Assembly: GCF_900105755.1 (NCBI RefSeq)
Contig: NZ_FNTQ01000001.1
Location: forward strand, 5,580,001-5,644,000
From: Streptomyces sp. Ag109_O5-10
GTDB lineage: Bacteria > Actinomycetota > Actinomycetes > Streptomycetales > Streptomycetaceae
DNA: 64,000 bases
Direction of reading: 5' to 3'
The translations under genes and the position numbers were made by a program. Shown piece after piece: positions 52,998 through 62,034 of this stretch (the stretch's first letter is position 1; the number at the start of each line of letters is the position of its first letter). A model generated the notes under the pieces. That model was given only the letters and a program-made list of their open reading frames with translations. It had not been told where the DNA came from and searched no databases.

Positions 52998-54493
52998 ACC
53001 GCACCACCCTGTCCCTGCTCGCCGGTACGGCCGCCCTCGCGGCGGTCACCGGGTTCGCCGAGCTCAGCGCGCCGGCCGCCACCCCCGCGCACACCGCGGA
53101 GGCGGCCGCCCAGCTGCCGGTGGAGCGCTCCACGCTGCTGTGCCCGGCGCCCAGCCTGTCCGACATCGCGGAGACCTCGTACACGTCGTTCACGCCCGTC
53201 ACCAAGGGCACCACGAGCGACGGCAAGGCCGGCCTCCAGGCCGCCACCGAGCAGTCGGCGGACGGGACGGGGAGCAGCGGCGGCAAGAAGAAGAAGGCCG
53301 CCAAGCCCGTCCTCAGCCCCAAGACGCCCGGCACGCCGGCCACCGGGGACGCCTCCGGCGCCGACGAGCCCGCCTACGTCGGCACCGCCGAGGGCAAGTA
53401 CGCGCCCGGCTGGACGGTCCAGGAGACCACCGAGGTCGCCGCGGGCTCCGGGCGCGGCCTCCAGGGGGTCAACTGCACGGCGGCCGACACCGACTTCTGG
53501 TTCCCCGGCGCCAGCACCGCCGCGAGCCGCACCGACTACGTGCACCTCACCAACCCCGACGACAGCGCCGCCGTGGTCGACGTCGAGCTGTACGGCAAGG
53601 ACGGCCAGCTCAAGTCCTCGGTGGGGGAGGGCATCACGGTCCCGCCGCACGCCGGCGAGCCGGTCCTGCTGTCCACGCTCACCGACGAGCGGCAGACCGA
53701 CCTGACCGTCCACGTGAGCGTGCGCAGCGGCCGGGTCGGCGCGAGCGTGCAGGCCCTGGACGACAAGACCGGCGGCGACTGGCTGGCCGCCTCCGCCGAC
53801 CCGTCCGGCAGCCTGGTGCTGCCCGGCATCCCCAAGGACGCCACCGACGTCCGGCTGATCGCCTTCACCACCGGCGACAACGACGCGGACCTGAAGGTGC
53901 GCCTCGCCTCCCCGGACGGCACGATCACCCCGGCCGGCAACGAGACACTGCACGTCAAGGCGGGCATGACCACCGCGACCGACCTCGGCGACGTCACGCG
54001 CGGCGAGGCGGGCTCGCTGATCCTCACCCCCTCCGACCAGTCCGTCCCGGTGGTGGCCGCGCTGCGCGTCACCCGCGGCAAGGGCAGCAACCAGGAGACC
54101 GCGTACATCCCGGCGACCGCCCCGGTCGGCACGCGCGCGACGTCCGCCGACAACAGCGGCAAGGGCACCACCCTCTCCCTGACCGCGCCCACCGCGACCG
54201 CTCAGGTCAAGGTCACGGCGTCGGCGGGCAGTGAGGGCGGCACGGCGGTGTCCAAGACGTTCACGATCAAGTCCGGCACCACCCAGAACGTCGACGCCCC
54301 GGTCCCGTCCGGGCTGAAGGGCACCTACGCCCTGACCGTGGAGACGGTCTCCGGCGGCCCGGTCTACGGCGCCCGCACCCTGGCGGCCACCGAGGGCGGG
54401 GTCCCCGGCTTCACGATCCAGACCCTCCCGGACGACCGCGGCACGGTGGCCGTGCCGGAGGCGGACCAGGACGTGGCGGTGCTGCAGAAGTAG
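52994..54493 (+). CDS. DUF5719-type secreted protein
   Basis: 499 residues: signal peptide or N-terminal anchor (about 1-25), a Lys/Ser/Pro-rich spacer near 95-115, and a long beta-rich region with pairs of strands (TDFWFPGAS, HLTNPDDSAAVVDVELYG, LTVHVSVRSGRVGASVQAL). This is the DUF5719 layout found next to such glycosyltransferases in actinobacteria. Only two Cys are visible in the mature part. GTG 52994 overlaps the glycosyltransferase stop by 4 bp, so the two products are co-translated and probably cooperate outside the membrane. Biochemical function unknown. Confidence 0.75.
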   Translation: MNRTTLSLLAGTAALAAVTGFAELSAPAATPAHTAEAAAQLPVERSTLLCPAPSLSDIAETSYTSFTPVTKGTTSDGKAGLQAATEQSADGTGSSGGKKKKAAKPVLSPKTPGTPATGDASGADEPAYVGTAEGKYAPGWTVQETTEVAAGSGRGLQGVNCTAADTDFWFPGASTAASRTDYVHLTNPDDSAAVVDVELYGKDGQLKSSVGEGITVPPHAGEPVLLSTLTDERQTDLTVHVSVRSGRVGASVQALDDKTGGDWLAASADPSGSLVLPGIPKDATDVRLIAFTTGDNDADLKVRLASPDGTITPAGNETLHVKAGMTTATDLGDVTRGEAGSLILTPSDQSVPVVAALRVTRGKGSNQETAYIPATAPVGTRATSADNSGKGTTLSLTAPTATAQVKVTASAGSEGGTAVSKTFTIKSGTTQNVDAPVPSGLKGTYALTVETVSGGPVYGARTLAATEGGVPGFTIQTLPDDRGTVAVPEADQDVAVLQK

Positions 54494-54538
54494 GCGCGCG
54501 AAGGGGGACCGGGACGGCCGCGGGCGGCCGCCGGGGAC

Positions 54539-54991
54539 TCAGTCCTCGCCGTAACGGGGGTCGACGGTCTCCGGGGTGAGGCCGAGCAGCTCGGCGACCT
54601 GCTCCACCACGACCTCGTGCACCAGCGCGGCCCGCTCGTCGCGCCCCTTGGTGCGGATCTCGACCGGCCGCCGGTAGACGACCACGCGCGCCCGGCGTCC
54701 CTCGCGCGCGGGAATGATGCCGCCCAGCGGCACCCCCTCGTCGTCCCAGCTCTCGCCGTGCCGGTCCTGCAGCCGGGGCACTTCGAGCACCAGGAAATCG
54801 ATGTCGGCCAGCTGCGGCCAGCGCCGCTCCAGGCGATCCACGGAGTCCTGCACCAAGTCCGCGAACACGTCGGCGCGGCTCGCGGCCAGCGGCACCTGAG
54901 GTGGTGCGATCGGCCCGCGCATGCCCCGCCCGTGGCGGTCGCGTCGACGGGGCCCGGGGCCGGCGGCACGGGGCGGTACACGGTTGTCCAT
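54539..54991 (-). CDS. Zincin-like metallopeptidase-family protein with altered motif
   Basis: 150 residues. It matches the small Zincin_1-type proteins found between whiB and manB in actinobacteria: VFADLVQDSVDRLERRWPQL, VVVYRRPVEIRTKG, and VHEVVVEQVAELLGLTPETVDP at the C-terminus. The metal motif is HEVVVEQ rather than HExxH, so the second His ligand is missing and peptidase activity is uncertain. The start is ATG 54991 or the adjacent GTG 54994. Convergent with the DUF5719 gene. Confidence 0.75.
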   Translation of the reverse strand: MDNRVPPRAAGPGPRRRDRHGRGMRGPIAPPQVPLAASRADVFADLVQDSVDRLERRWPQLADIDFLVLEVPRLQDRHGESWDDEGVPLGGIIPAREGRRARVVVYRRPVEIRTKGRDERAALVHEVVVEQVAELLGLTPETVDPRYGED

Positions 54992-55320
54992 CACTGGTGA
55001 AGCGTAGTCCTCGCGGGCTCCGGCCGCGCCGCTCCTCGCACCGACACCGCCCGGGACGGCATGTCACAGGATGACCATTCCGGCCAAGGTTGGGCTCGTT
55101 TCCGTATCTCCACGAGACCGGCGAACTCAAGCCAATTGGCGGTGTTTGTACCGACTCGTGAACGAATGAGGTGCCGACCCTGACCCCCTACGATCCGTTC
55201 CACGCAGGTCAGCAGGGCGTGTCGGAAGGGGTGTGTGGGGCGTTTCACAGTACGACACGGTGGAGTGACCTGGGGGAGAGTCGTCGCGGCCCGCTCAAGA
55301 GTGCGGTACCGTCCAACGTC
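54992..55320. promoter_or_regulatory. Divergent spacer; leaderless-type -10 for DUF3499 gene
   Basis: 329 bp without a gene. TACCGT at 55307-55312 lies eight bases before GTG 55321, and no Shine-Dalgarno sequence is present at proper spacing, which suggests a leaderless or near-leaderless transcript. Nothing else recognisable. Confidence 0.35.
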
Positions 55321-55695
55321 GTGAGCCCTGTACGTCGCTGTTCGCGAACCGCCTGCGGCCGACCCGCCGTCGCGACGCTGACGTACGTCTACGCCGACTC
55401 GACCGCGGTCCTCGGCCCGCTCGCCACCTACGCCGAACCCCACTGCTACGACCTGTGCGCCGAGCACTCCGAGCGCCTCACCGCGCCGCGCGGCTGGGAG
55501 GTCGTCCGGCTCCTCGACGGCTCGGCTCCCGCCCGTCCGAGCGGGGACGACCTGGAAGCGCTGGCGAACGCCGTGCGCGAGGCGGCCCGCCCCCAGGAGC
55601 GGGCGGCCGAGGCGGGCGGCGGCGGTCGCGGCGCGGACCCGATGGAGGTCGCCCGGCGCGGCCACCTGCGGGTACTGCGGTCACCGGACAACTGA
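55321..55695 (+). CDS. DUF3499 protein, putative zinc ribbon
   Basis: 124 residues. The N-terminus RRCSRTACGRPAVATLTYVYADS is characteristic of actinobacterial DUF3499. Cys pairs CSRTAC and CYDLCAEH may bind zinc. The C-terminus is Gly/Ala-rich. GTG 55321 starts the conserved part; the frame is open to 55171. It is conserved beside the zincin-like gene and manB in mycobacteria as I recall. Function unknown. Confidence 0.8.
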   Translation: MSPVRRCSRTACGRPAVATLTYVYADSTAVLGPLATYAEPHCYDLCAEHSERLTAPRGWEVVRLLDGSAPARPSGDDLEALANAVREAARPQERAAEAGGGGRGADPMEVARRGHLRVLRSPDN

Positions 55696-55756
55696 CACAC
55701 GCGTTCAGGCCGCCGCTAGCCGTTAGCCGCTCGAGCGCATTTCGTGATGCGCACTG

Positions 55757-56188
55757 CTCGGCCTGCCCGCCCTCGTCGCCGTCCTTCCGCTGCTGACCGT
55801 CCTGATCCTGCTCGGCGGGGTCCGCATGTGCGCGGGCTCCGCGGGACCTGGGTCGCGGCCCTGGCGTGCGGAGTCGCCTTCGCCGCCCCGCCGCCCAGTG
55901 TTCGGCTGTCTCCGACCACGTCTCCAGGGACTGGCCGTGGCGAAGGCGAACCGGGTCTACGACTGGCCGCTCCTGGACGTCGTCAACCCGAAGGGCGAAT
56001 CGGTCGGAGGAAATCTCTTCACCTGGCCGGTCGTCTCCACGGGTCGCACGCTCGCTGGTCCTGTTCGCCGGCGTCGCCACGCAGCCGTCCTGCGCGTGCA
56101 CACGCGCGTGACCGTCGCGGAACGCGCGGCGACCGTACGCGAGTTGCGGCGCGCTGTCGCCACCGTGAGCTCGGAGCCCTCCAGATGA
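55757..56188 (+). pseudogene. Possible decayed membrane-protein gene
   Basis: Coding-like fragments lie in different frames. LPALVAVLPLLTVLILLGGV at the start looks like a first membrane helix. After a shift, TWVAALACGVAFAAPP looks like a second, a pattern reminiscent of the N-terminus of lactate-permease-type transporters. Another shift gives VYDWPLLDVVNPKGESVGG and then RVTVAERAATVRELRRAVA before a stop. No single frame encodes a full protein. This could be a frameshifted remnant or chance; low confidence. Confidence 0.3.
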
Positions 56189-56250
56189 GCGCCGCCCACG
56201 CGTCGGGCCACTCGCCCGAGCTCCCGGCGGCCGCCAACAGTTCCCGCGGT

Positions 56251-56292
56251 GTGCTGGGCCGGATGCTGCCGGTGCTGGGCCGGATGCTGCCG
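56251..56292 (+). repeat. Direct repeat of 21 bp, two copies
   Basis: Two adjacent copies of GTGCTGGGCCGGATGCTGCCG in the 55696-56501 spacer upstream of manB. The rest of the spacer after 56292 is rich in GGATCCG-like short repeats. Purpose unknown. Confidence 0.7.
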
Positions 56293-56501
56293 TGCGCCGG
56301 GACGGGAGCGGGGACGGGGGCCGACTGCGGCCGACTTGGGCCGACCATGACCGACTGAGACCGTTCCGGATCCGGTCCGCACCGGATCACCGCAGATCAC
56401 AGCCAGGTGTCCGTGACGGATCCGCTGGGGGAGCCGATGCCGGACCCGGATCCGGGACAGGTAGTTTGGGGCGACCAAAAGTAATCCAGGAGGGTTGGCC
56501 T

Positions 56502-57872
56502 GTGGCCGCTGCAGCTGATCTGTCACAGATCGTGAAGGCGTACGACGTACGCGGAGTGGTTCCGGATCAGTGGGACGAGACGCTCGCCGAACTGTTCGGT
56601 GCCGCGTTCGTCCAGGTGACCGGTGCCGCCGCGATCGTCGTGGGCCACGACATGCGGCCCTCCTCGCCCGGTCTGTCCCGCGCCTTCGCGCGCGGTGCGG
56701 CGGCCCGGGGCGTCGACGTCACCGAGATCGGCCTCTGCTCGACCGACCAGCTGTACTACGCCTCGGGCGCCCTCGGCCTGCCCGGCGCGATGTTCACGGC
56801 CTCGCACAACCCGGCGCAGTACAACGGCATCAAGATGTGCCGCGCGGGAGCCGCACCGGTCGGCCAGGACACGGGCCTGACGGAGATCCGGGAGCTGGCC
56901 GAGCGCTGGTCGCAGGAGGGCGCCCCCGAGCCGGCCGCCACGCCGGGAACCATCACCTCCCGCGAGACGTTGTCGGACTACGCGGCCCACCTGCGCTCAC
57001 TCGTGGACCTGACCTCCGTCCGCCCGCTGAAGGTCGTGGTCGACGCGGGCAACGGCATGGGCGGCCACACGGTCCCGACGGTCTTCGAGGGCCTGCCGCT
57101 GACCCTGGTCCCGATGTACTTCGAGCTGGACGGCACCTTCCCGAACCACGAGGCCAACCCGCTCGACCCCGCCAACATCGTGGATCTCCAGGACCGCGTA
57201 CGCGCCGAGTCGGCCGACCTCGGCCTGGCCTTCGACGGCGACGCGGACCGCTGCTTCGTCGTGGACGAGCGCGGCGAACCGGTCTCCCCCTCGGCGATCA
57301 CGGCTCTGGTGGCCGCACGGGAGCTGGCGAGGAACGGCGGCAAGGGCACCGTCATCCACAACCTGATCACGTCCTGGACCGTCCCCGAGGTGGTCCGGGA
57401 GAACGGCGGCACCCCCGTCCGCACGCGCGTCGGCCACTCCTTCATCAAGGCCGAGATGGCGAGGTCCGGCGCGATCTTCGGCGGCGAGCACTCGGCCCAC
57501 TACTACTTCAAGGACTTCTGGAACGCCGACACGGGCATGCTGGCGGCCCTGCACGTCCTCGCCGCCCTCGGCGGCCAGCCCGGCCCCCTCTCCGCCCTCG
57601 TCGCCCAGTACGACCGCTACACCGGCTCCGGCGAGATCAACTCCACGGTCGCCGACCAGCAGGCCAGCCTCGCCGCGATCCGCGCGGCCTACGGCGACCG
57701 CGACGACGTCACCCTCGACGACCTCGACGGCCTCACCGTCAGCGCCGCCGACTGGTGGTTCAACGTCCGCCCCTCCAACACGGAACCGCTGCTCCGCCTG
57801 AACGCGGAGGCAAGGGACGAGGCGACGATGACGAAGGTGCGCGACGAGGTACTGGCCATCATCAGGGCCTGA
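56502..57872 (+). CDS. manB: Phosphomannomutase
   Basis: 456 residues, alpha-D-phosphohexomutase family. It interconverts mannose-6-P and mannose-1-P. Features: active phosphoserine Ser101 in FTASHNPAQYNGIK, metal loop FDGDADRCF, sugar-binding GGEHSAHYYF, and phosphate-binding RPSNTEPLLRL. Phosphoglucomutase activity may overlap, but context with manA and the guanylyltransferase supports mannose. GTG 56502 has a perfect AGGAGG eight bases upstream. A TAGTTT box near 56462 could be the -10. Confidence 0.95.
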   Translation: MAAAADLSQIVKAYDVRGVVPDQWDETLAELFGAAFVQVTGAAAIVVGHDMRPSSPGLSRAFARGAAARGVDVTEIGLCSTDQLYYASGALGLPGAMFTASHNPAQYNGIKMCRAGAAPVGQDTGLTEIRELAERWSQEGAPEPAATPGTITSRETLSDYAAHLRSLVDLTSVRPLKVVVDAGNGMGGHTVPTVFEGLPLTLVPMYFELDGTFPNHEANPLDPANIVDLQDRVRAESADLGLAFDGDADRCFVVDERGEPVSPSAITALVAARELARNGGKGTVIHNLITSWTVPEVVRENGGTPVRTRVGHSFIKAEMARSGAIFGGEHSAHYYFKDFWNADTGMLAALHVLAALGGQPGPLSALVAQYDRYTGSGEINSTVADQQASLAAIRAAYGDRDDVTLDDLDGLTVSAADWWFNVRPSNTEPLLRLNAEARDEATMTKVRDEVLAIIRA

Positions 57873-58253
57873 CCCTGACTCCTCGCCACGACGCCGGACG
57901 GGTCCGGCGGAATCCCCTCGTCCCTTAGGCAGCACGTCCAGCGGCCGAAGGGACGGGGGGAACTGCGCGACCAGCCACAACGGCGCCGCAGTCCGCAGAC
58001 GGCACATCGCCCCCCCATCGGCGTCCGGGCCCCCGGTGTCCCGGGCCCTCTCAACCGGCCGATTCCCCTCGCCCCGCCCTCGCTTCTCGATCGACCGAGT
58101 CGGGTGGTGTGCGGGCAAAGGTCTCGGGGGCAGGGGGCCGAGCCCCCTGGCCGGTCACCCCGGCCGACGGCCGTCCTCAGCCACGGCCAGCCCAACCCAC
58201 CCCACCGGCGGTAACCTGACCGCACGCGAACATCCACTCCGAAGGGAACCCGC
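57873..58253. other. Spacer with palindromic element and hairpin
   Basis: 381 bp without a gene apart from the next start. A minus-oriented dispersed element lies at 57950-57983 (minus strand GTGGCTGGTCGCGCAGTTCC). A hairpin CAGGGGGC-CGA-GCCCCCTG at 58131-58149 may be a terminator. A TAACCT box at 58212-58217 could be a -10 for the downstream gene. Confidence 0.55.
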
Positions 58254-58424
58254 ATGCCGCTCGAAGCCGGCCTCCTGGAGATCCTGGCCTGTCCGGCCTG
58301 CCACGCCGCCCTCAAGGAGCAGGACCCCGAGCTGATCTGCACCGGCCAGGACTGCGGCCTGGCGTACCCGGTCCGCGACGGCATCCCCGTGCTCCTCGTC
58401 GACGAGGCCCGCCGCCCGGCGTAG
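58254..58424 (+). CDS. Trm112-like small zinc-ribbon protein
   Basis: 56 residues, too short for most gene callers but clear: MPLEAGLLEILACPACHAAL then a second pair in ICTGQDCGLAYPVRDGIPVLL. The CPxC...C...C layout and the C-terminal YPVRDGIPVLL define the Trm112p / YcaR family. These act as small partners, for example of methyltransferases. GAAGGGAA precedes ATG 58254. It sits between manB and the SIS gene, as in other actinobacteria. Confidence 0.88.
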   Translation: MPLEAGLLEILACPACHAALKEQDPELICTGQDCGLAYPVRDGIPVLLVDEARRPA

Positions 58425-58480
58425 GCAGCGGGACCCCACAACCGCGAAACACCAGGACCCCGGCAACCGGAGGCCGCTCC

Positions 58481-59608
58481 ATGCTCGACGAAACGCTGCT
58501 CGACACCCCGGAGGCCCTCGCGGACGCCGACCGCCGAGGTCTGCTGCGCGGTGCGGCCGAGGCGGGCGCCCGCGTCCGTACCGCCGCCCGGCACGCCACC
58601 GAGGCCGGTGTCCAGGAGCTGAAGCCGGACGGCCGCCCCCGCGCCGTCCTGATCGCGGGCCCCGGCGTCGCCGCCACCCACGCCGCCGACCTCCTCGGCA
58701 CGCTGGCCGGCCCCGGCAGCCCCGTCACCCGGCTCGCGCCCACCGGCGTCGCCCCGGCCGCCGGCGCCCTGCGCTGGGAACTCCCCGGCTGGGCCGGCTC
58801 CGTCGACCTGCTGCTGATCGCCACCCCTGACGGCACCGAACCCAGCCTCTCCCTCCTCGCCGACCAGGCCTACCGACGCGGCTGCTCGGTCGCCGCCGTC
58901 GCCCCCGCCGACACCCCGCTCGCCGAGGCGGTGGCCGGCGCCCACGGCCTGTTCATGCCGATGGCGACGGCCCCGTACGACCACGGCGAGCCGCTCGCCG
59001 GCTCCTCCCCGGGCGTCCTGTGGGCGCTGCTCACCCCGCTGCTCGCGCTCCTCGACCGCGTCGGCCTGCTCGCCGCCCCGCCGGACGCCCTGGAGAAGGT
59101 CGCCGACCGCCTCGACCACATCGCCGAGCGCTGCGGTCCGGCCATCGTGACCTACAGCAATCCGGCCAAGACCCTCGCCGCGGAACTCGCCGACGCGCTC
59201 CCCGTGGTCTGGACCGAGGGCGAGTCGGCAGGCCCGGCCGGCCGCCGCTTCGCAGCCGCACTCGCCGAACTGGCCGGCCGCCCCGCCCTGGTCGCCGAGC
59301 TCCCCGAGGCCCTGGCCGCCCACACCGCCCTGCTCGCCGGGCCGCTCGCCGCCAGCGCCGACCCCGACGACTTCTTCCGCGACCGCGTGGAGGAGTCGCC
59401 CGCGCTGCACGCGCGCGTGGTGCTGCTCCGTGACCGCCCCATCGGCGGCCTCACCGCCGCACCCGCGGCCCGCGACCTCGCCCTCAGTCACGACACCGCC
59501 ATCAGCGAGCTGGAACCCGAGGCGGGCGACGAGCTGGAGACCCTGGCGGAACTGATCGCCGTCACGGATTTCGCCGCCGTTTACCTGGCGCTCGCTTCGG
59601 GGGCCTGA
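58481..59608 (+). CDS. SIS-domain phosphosugar isomerase-like protein
   Basis: 375 residues, related to bifunctional phosphoglucose/phosphomannose isomerases of the SIS superfamily: LIAGPGVAATHAADLLGTLAG, VDLLLIATPDGTEPSLSLL, and SNPAKTLAAELADALPVVW. The classic SIS phosphate-binding serines are only partly retained, so activity is uncertain. It is placed between manB and manA, as its mycobacterial counterpart is. GGAGG precedes ATG 58481. Confidence 0.78.
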   Translation: MLDETLLDTPEALADADRRGLLRGAAEAGARVRTAARHATEAGVQELKPDGRPRAVLIAGPGVAATHAADLLGTLAGPGSPVTRLAPTGVAPAAGALRWELPGWAGSVDLLLIATPDGTEPSLSLLADQAYRRGCSVAAVAPADTPLAEAVAGAHGLFMPMATAPYDHGEPLAGSSPGVLWALLTPLLALLDRVGLLAAPPDALEKVADRLDHIAERCGPAIVTYSNPAKTLAAELADALPVVWTEGESAGPAGRRFAAALAELAGRPALVAELPEALAAHTALLAGPLAASADPDDFFRDRVEESPALHARVVLLRDRPIGGLTAAPAARDLALSHDTAISELEPEAGDELETLAELIAVTDFAAVYLALASGA

Positions 59609-59777
59609 AGTGGACACCGGCACCTGACCCGCCGTACGAAAGACGGCCTGAGGGCCGTACCGAGGGCGAACCGGTGGGCGAACACACGGTGAACAGGTGA
59701 GCCGTGCCGCGCCACGCCGTTGCCCACGCCTGCCGCCCGCCCGCCCCGCCCGCAGAGAGAAACCGCAGAGAGACGTC

Positions 59778-60929
59778 ATGGACCTCCTCGACAACACCGT
59801 CCGCCCCTACGCCTGGGGTTCCCCGACCGCCATCCCGCAGTTGCTCGGGGTCGAGCCGAGCGGTGAACCGCAGGCGGAGATGTGGATGGGCGCTCACCCG
59901 GGCGCCCCCTCGCGCACCGCGCGCGGCACGCTCGTCGAGGTCATCGACGCGGACCCGAAGGCCGAACTCGGCGATGAGGCGGTGGCCAGGTTCGGTCCGC
60001 GGCTGCCCTTCCTGCTCAAGATCCTCGCCGCCGGCGCCCCGCTCTCCCTCCAGGTGCACCCCGACCTGGAGCAGGCCAGGGAGGGCTACGAGGACGAGGA
60101 GCGGCGCGGCATCCCGGTCGACGCCCCGGACCGCAACTACAAGGACGCCAACCACAAGCCCGAACTGATCTGCGCGCTCACCGAGTTCGACGGCCTGTGC
60201 GGCTTCCGCGCGCCGGAGCGGACGGCCGAACTCCTCGACGGCCTCGGCGTGGACTCCCTCAAGCCGTACGTCGACCTGCTGCGCGCCCACCCCGAGGAAG
60301 CGGCCCTGCGCGAGGTCCTCACCGCGATCCTGACCGCCGACCGCGAGGAGATGGCCCGCACTGTCGCCGAGGCCACGGCCGCCTGCACTCGCCTGGGCGG
60401 CGAGTACCTGCCCTACGCCGACATCGCCCACCACTACCCGGGCGACCCCGGCGTGATCGCCGCCATGCTCCTCAACCACGTCCGTCTGCAGCCCGGCGAG
60501 GCCCTCTTCCTCGGCGCCGGCATCCCGCACGCCTACCTCAACGGTCTCGGCGTCGAGATCATGGCCAACTCCGACAACGTCCTGCGCTGCGGGCTGACCC
60601 CCAAGCACATCGACGTCCCCGAACTCCTGCGCATCGTCCGCTTCGAGGCGGGCGACGCCGGCGTCCTGCGTCCCGAGGCGGCCCCGGACGGCGAGGAGGT
60701 CTACGAGACGCCGATCGACGAGTTCCGGCTCTCCCGGTACGTCCTGCCCGAGGGCACCGTGGCCCACGACCTGACCCTGCCCACCCCGCAGATCCTGCTC
60801 TGCACGGCCGGTGCGGTGCGCGTCGGCGAGTACGACCTGGCCCCCGGCCGTTCCGTGTTCGTCCCGGCGGCCGAGAAGGCGGAGGTGTCGGGCGCGGGCA
60901 CGGTGTTCCGGGCCACGGTCGTCGTCTGA
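59778..60929 (+). CDS. manA: Mannose-6-phosphate isomerase, class I
   Basis: 383 residues. It interconverts fructose-6-P and mannose-6-P, feeding ManB. Zinc site motifs: LSLQVHPDLEQA (Gln and His), NHKPELICAL (Glu) and GIPHAYLNGLGVEIMANSDN (His). The N-terminal NTVRPYAWGSPTAIP matches the family start, so ATG 59778 is used although the frame is open from 59697; GAGAGAC lies upstream. Confidence 0.95.
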   Translation: MDLLDNTVRPYAWGSPTAIPQLLGVEPSGEPQAEMWMGAHPGAPSRTARGTLVEVIDADPKAELGDEAVARFGPRLPFLLKILAAGAPLSLQVHPDLEQAREGYEDEERRGIPVDAPDRNYKDANHKPELICALTEFDGLCGFRAPERTAELLDGLGVDSLKPYVDLLRAHPEEAALREVLTAILTADREEMARTVAEATAACTRLGGEYLPYADIAHHYPGDPGVIAAMLLNHVRLQPGEALFLGAGIPHAYLNGLGVEIMANSDNVLRCGLTPKHIDVPELLRIVRFEAGDAGVLRPEAAPDGEEVYETPIDEFRLSRYVLPEGTVAHDLTLPTPQILLCTAGAVRVGEYDLAPGRSVFVPAAEKAEVSGAGTVFRATVVV

Positions 60930-61053
60930 GGGGGGCCGTATCTCCCGTCACGGGGGCTGCAAGAATGGCCCACCGGCAAAGCACGGGCAAAGACGGGTCC
61001 CGGCGGCGACGAGAACCGGCGAAGACGAGAACGAGAAGGGGCAACGCGAACTC

Positions 61054-62034
61054 ATGAGCGCGTCAGGCGGCACCAGGGCGATCGTGGCGGCACTCGGCGC
61101 CAACCTCGCGATCGCGGCATCGAAGTTCGTCGCGTTCGCGTTCAGCGGCTCCTCGTCGATGCTCGCCGAGGGCGTCCACTCGCTCGCCGACTCCGGCAAC
61201 CAGTTCCTGCTGCTCATCGGCGGCAAGAAGGCCCAGCGCGAGGCGACCCCGCAACACCCCTTCGGCTACGGCCGCGAGCGGTACATCTACGCCTTCCTCG
61301 TCTCCATCGTGCTCTTCTCCGTCGGCGGCATGTTCGCCATCTACGAGGGCTACGAGAAGGTCAGCCACCCGCACGAGGTCGAACACTGGTACTGGCCGGT
61401 GGGCGTCCTCGTCTTCGCGGTCATCGCCGAGGGCTTCTCCTTCAGGACGGCCATCAAGGAATCCAACGAACTGCGCGGCAAGCTGTCCTGGTCGCAGTTC
61501 ATCCGCCGCGCCAAGGCCCCCGAACTGCCCGTCGTCCTCCTGGAGGACTTCGGCGCGCTCATCGGCCTGGTCCTCGCCCTCGGCGGCGTCGGCCTCGCCG
61601 TACTCACCGGCGACGGCGTCTGGGACGGCATCGGCACCGTCTGCATCGGTGTCCTGCTCGTCCTGATCGCCCTCGTCCTGGCCGCCGAGACCAAGTCCCT
61701 CCTGCTCGGCGAGGCCGCCGGCGCCGAGGAGGTCAGGAAGATCGAGGCCGCGGTCGTCGACGGCGACACCGTCACCGGCATCATCCACATGCGCACGCTC
61801 CACCTCGGCCCCGAGGAACTCCTCGTCGCCGCCAAGATCGCAGTGCAGCACGACGACACGGCCGCCGAGGTCGCCAGGGCCATCAACGCCGCCGAGGCCC
61901 GCATCCGCACCGCGGTCCCCATCGCCCGCGTGATCTACCTGGAACCCGACATCTACAGCGAGGCGGAAGCCGCCAAGGGTGCCGACCCGGAAGCCACCCC
62001 GGGCGGCCCGACCCCCCACCCCGCCGGCCACTGA
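61054..62034 (+). CDS. Cation diffusion facilitator (CDF) transporter
   Basis: 326 residues with six membrane helices and a cytoplasmic C-terminal domain. Helix 2 carries SSMLAEGVHSLADSGNQ with the His/Asp metal ligands; helix 5 carries LLEDFGALIGL. It probably exports Zn2+ or another divalent cation in exchange for protons. ATG 61054 follows GAGAAGGGG. It is located between manA and sahH. Confidence 0.88.
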   Translation: MSASGGTRAIVAALGANLAIAASKFVAFAFSGSSSMLAEGVHSLADSGNQFLLLIGGKKAQREATPQHPFGYGRERYIYAFLVSIVLFSVGGMFAIYEGYEKVSHPHEVEHWYWPVGVLVFAVIAEGFSFRTAIKESNELRGKLSWSQFIRRAKAPELPVVLLEDFGALIGLVLALGGVGLAVLTGDGVWDGIGTVCIGVLLVLIALVLAAETKSLLLGEAAGAEEVRKIEAAVVDGDTVTGIIHMRTLHLGPEELLVAAKIAVQHDDTAAEVARAINAAEARIRTAVPIARVIYLEPDIYSEAEAAKGADPEATPGGPTPHPAGH

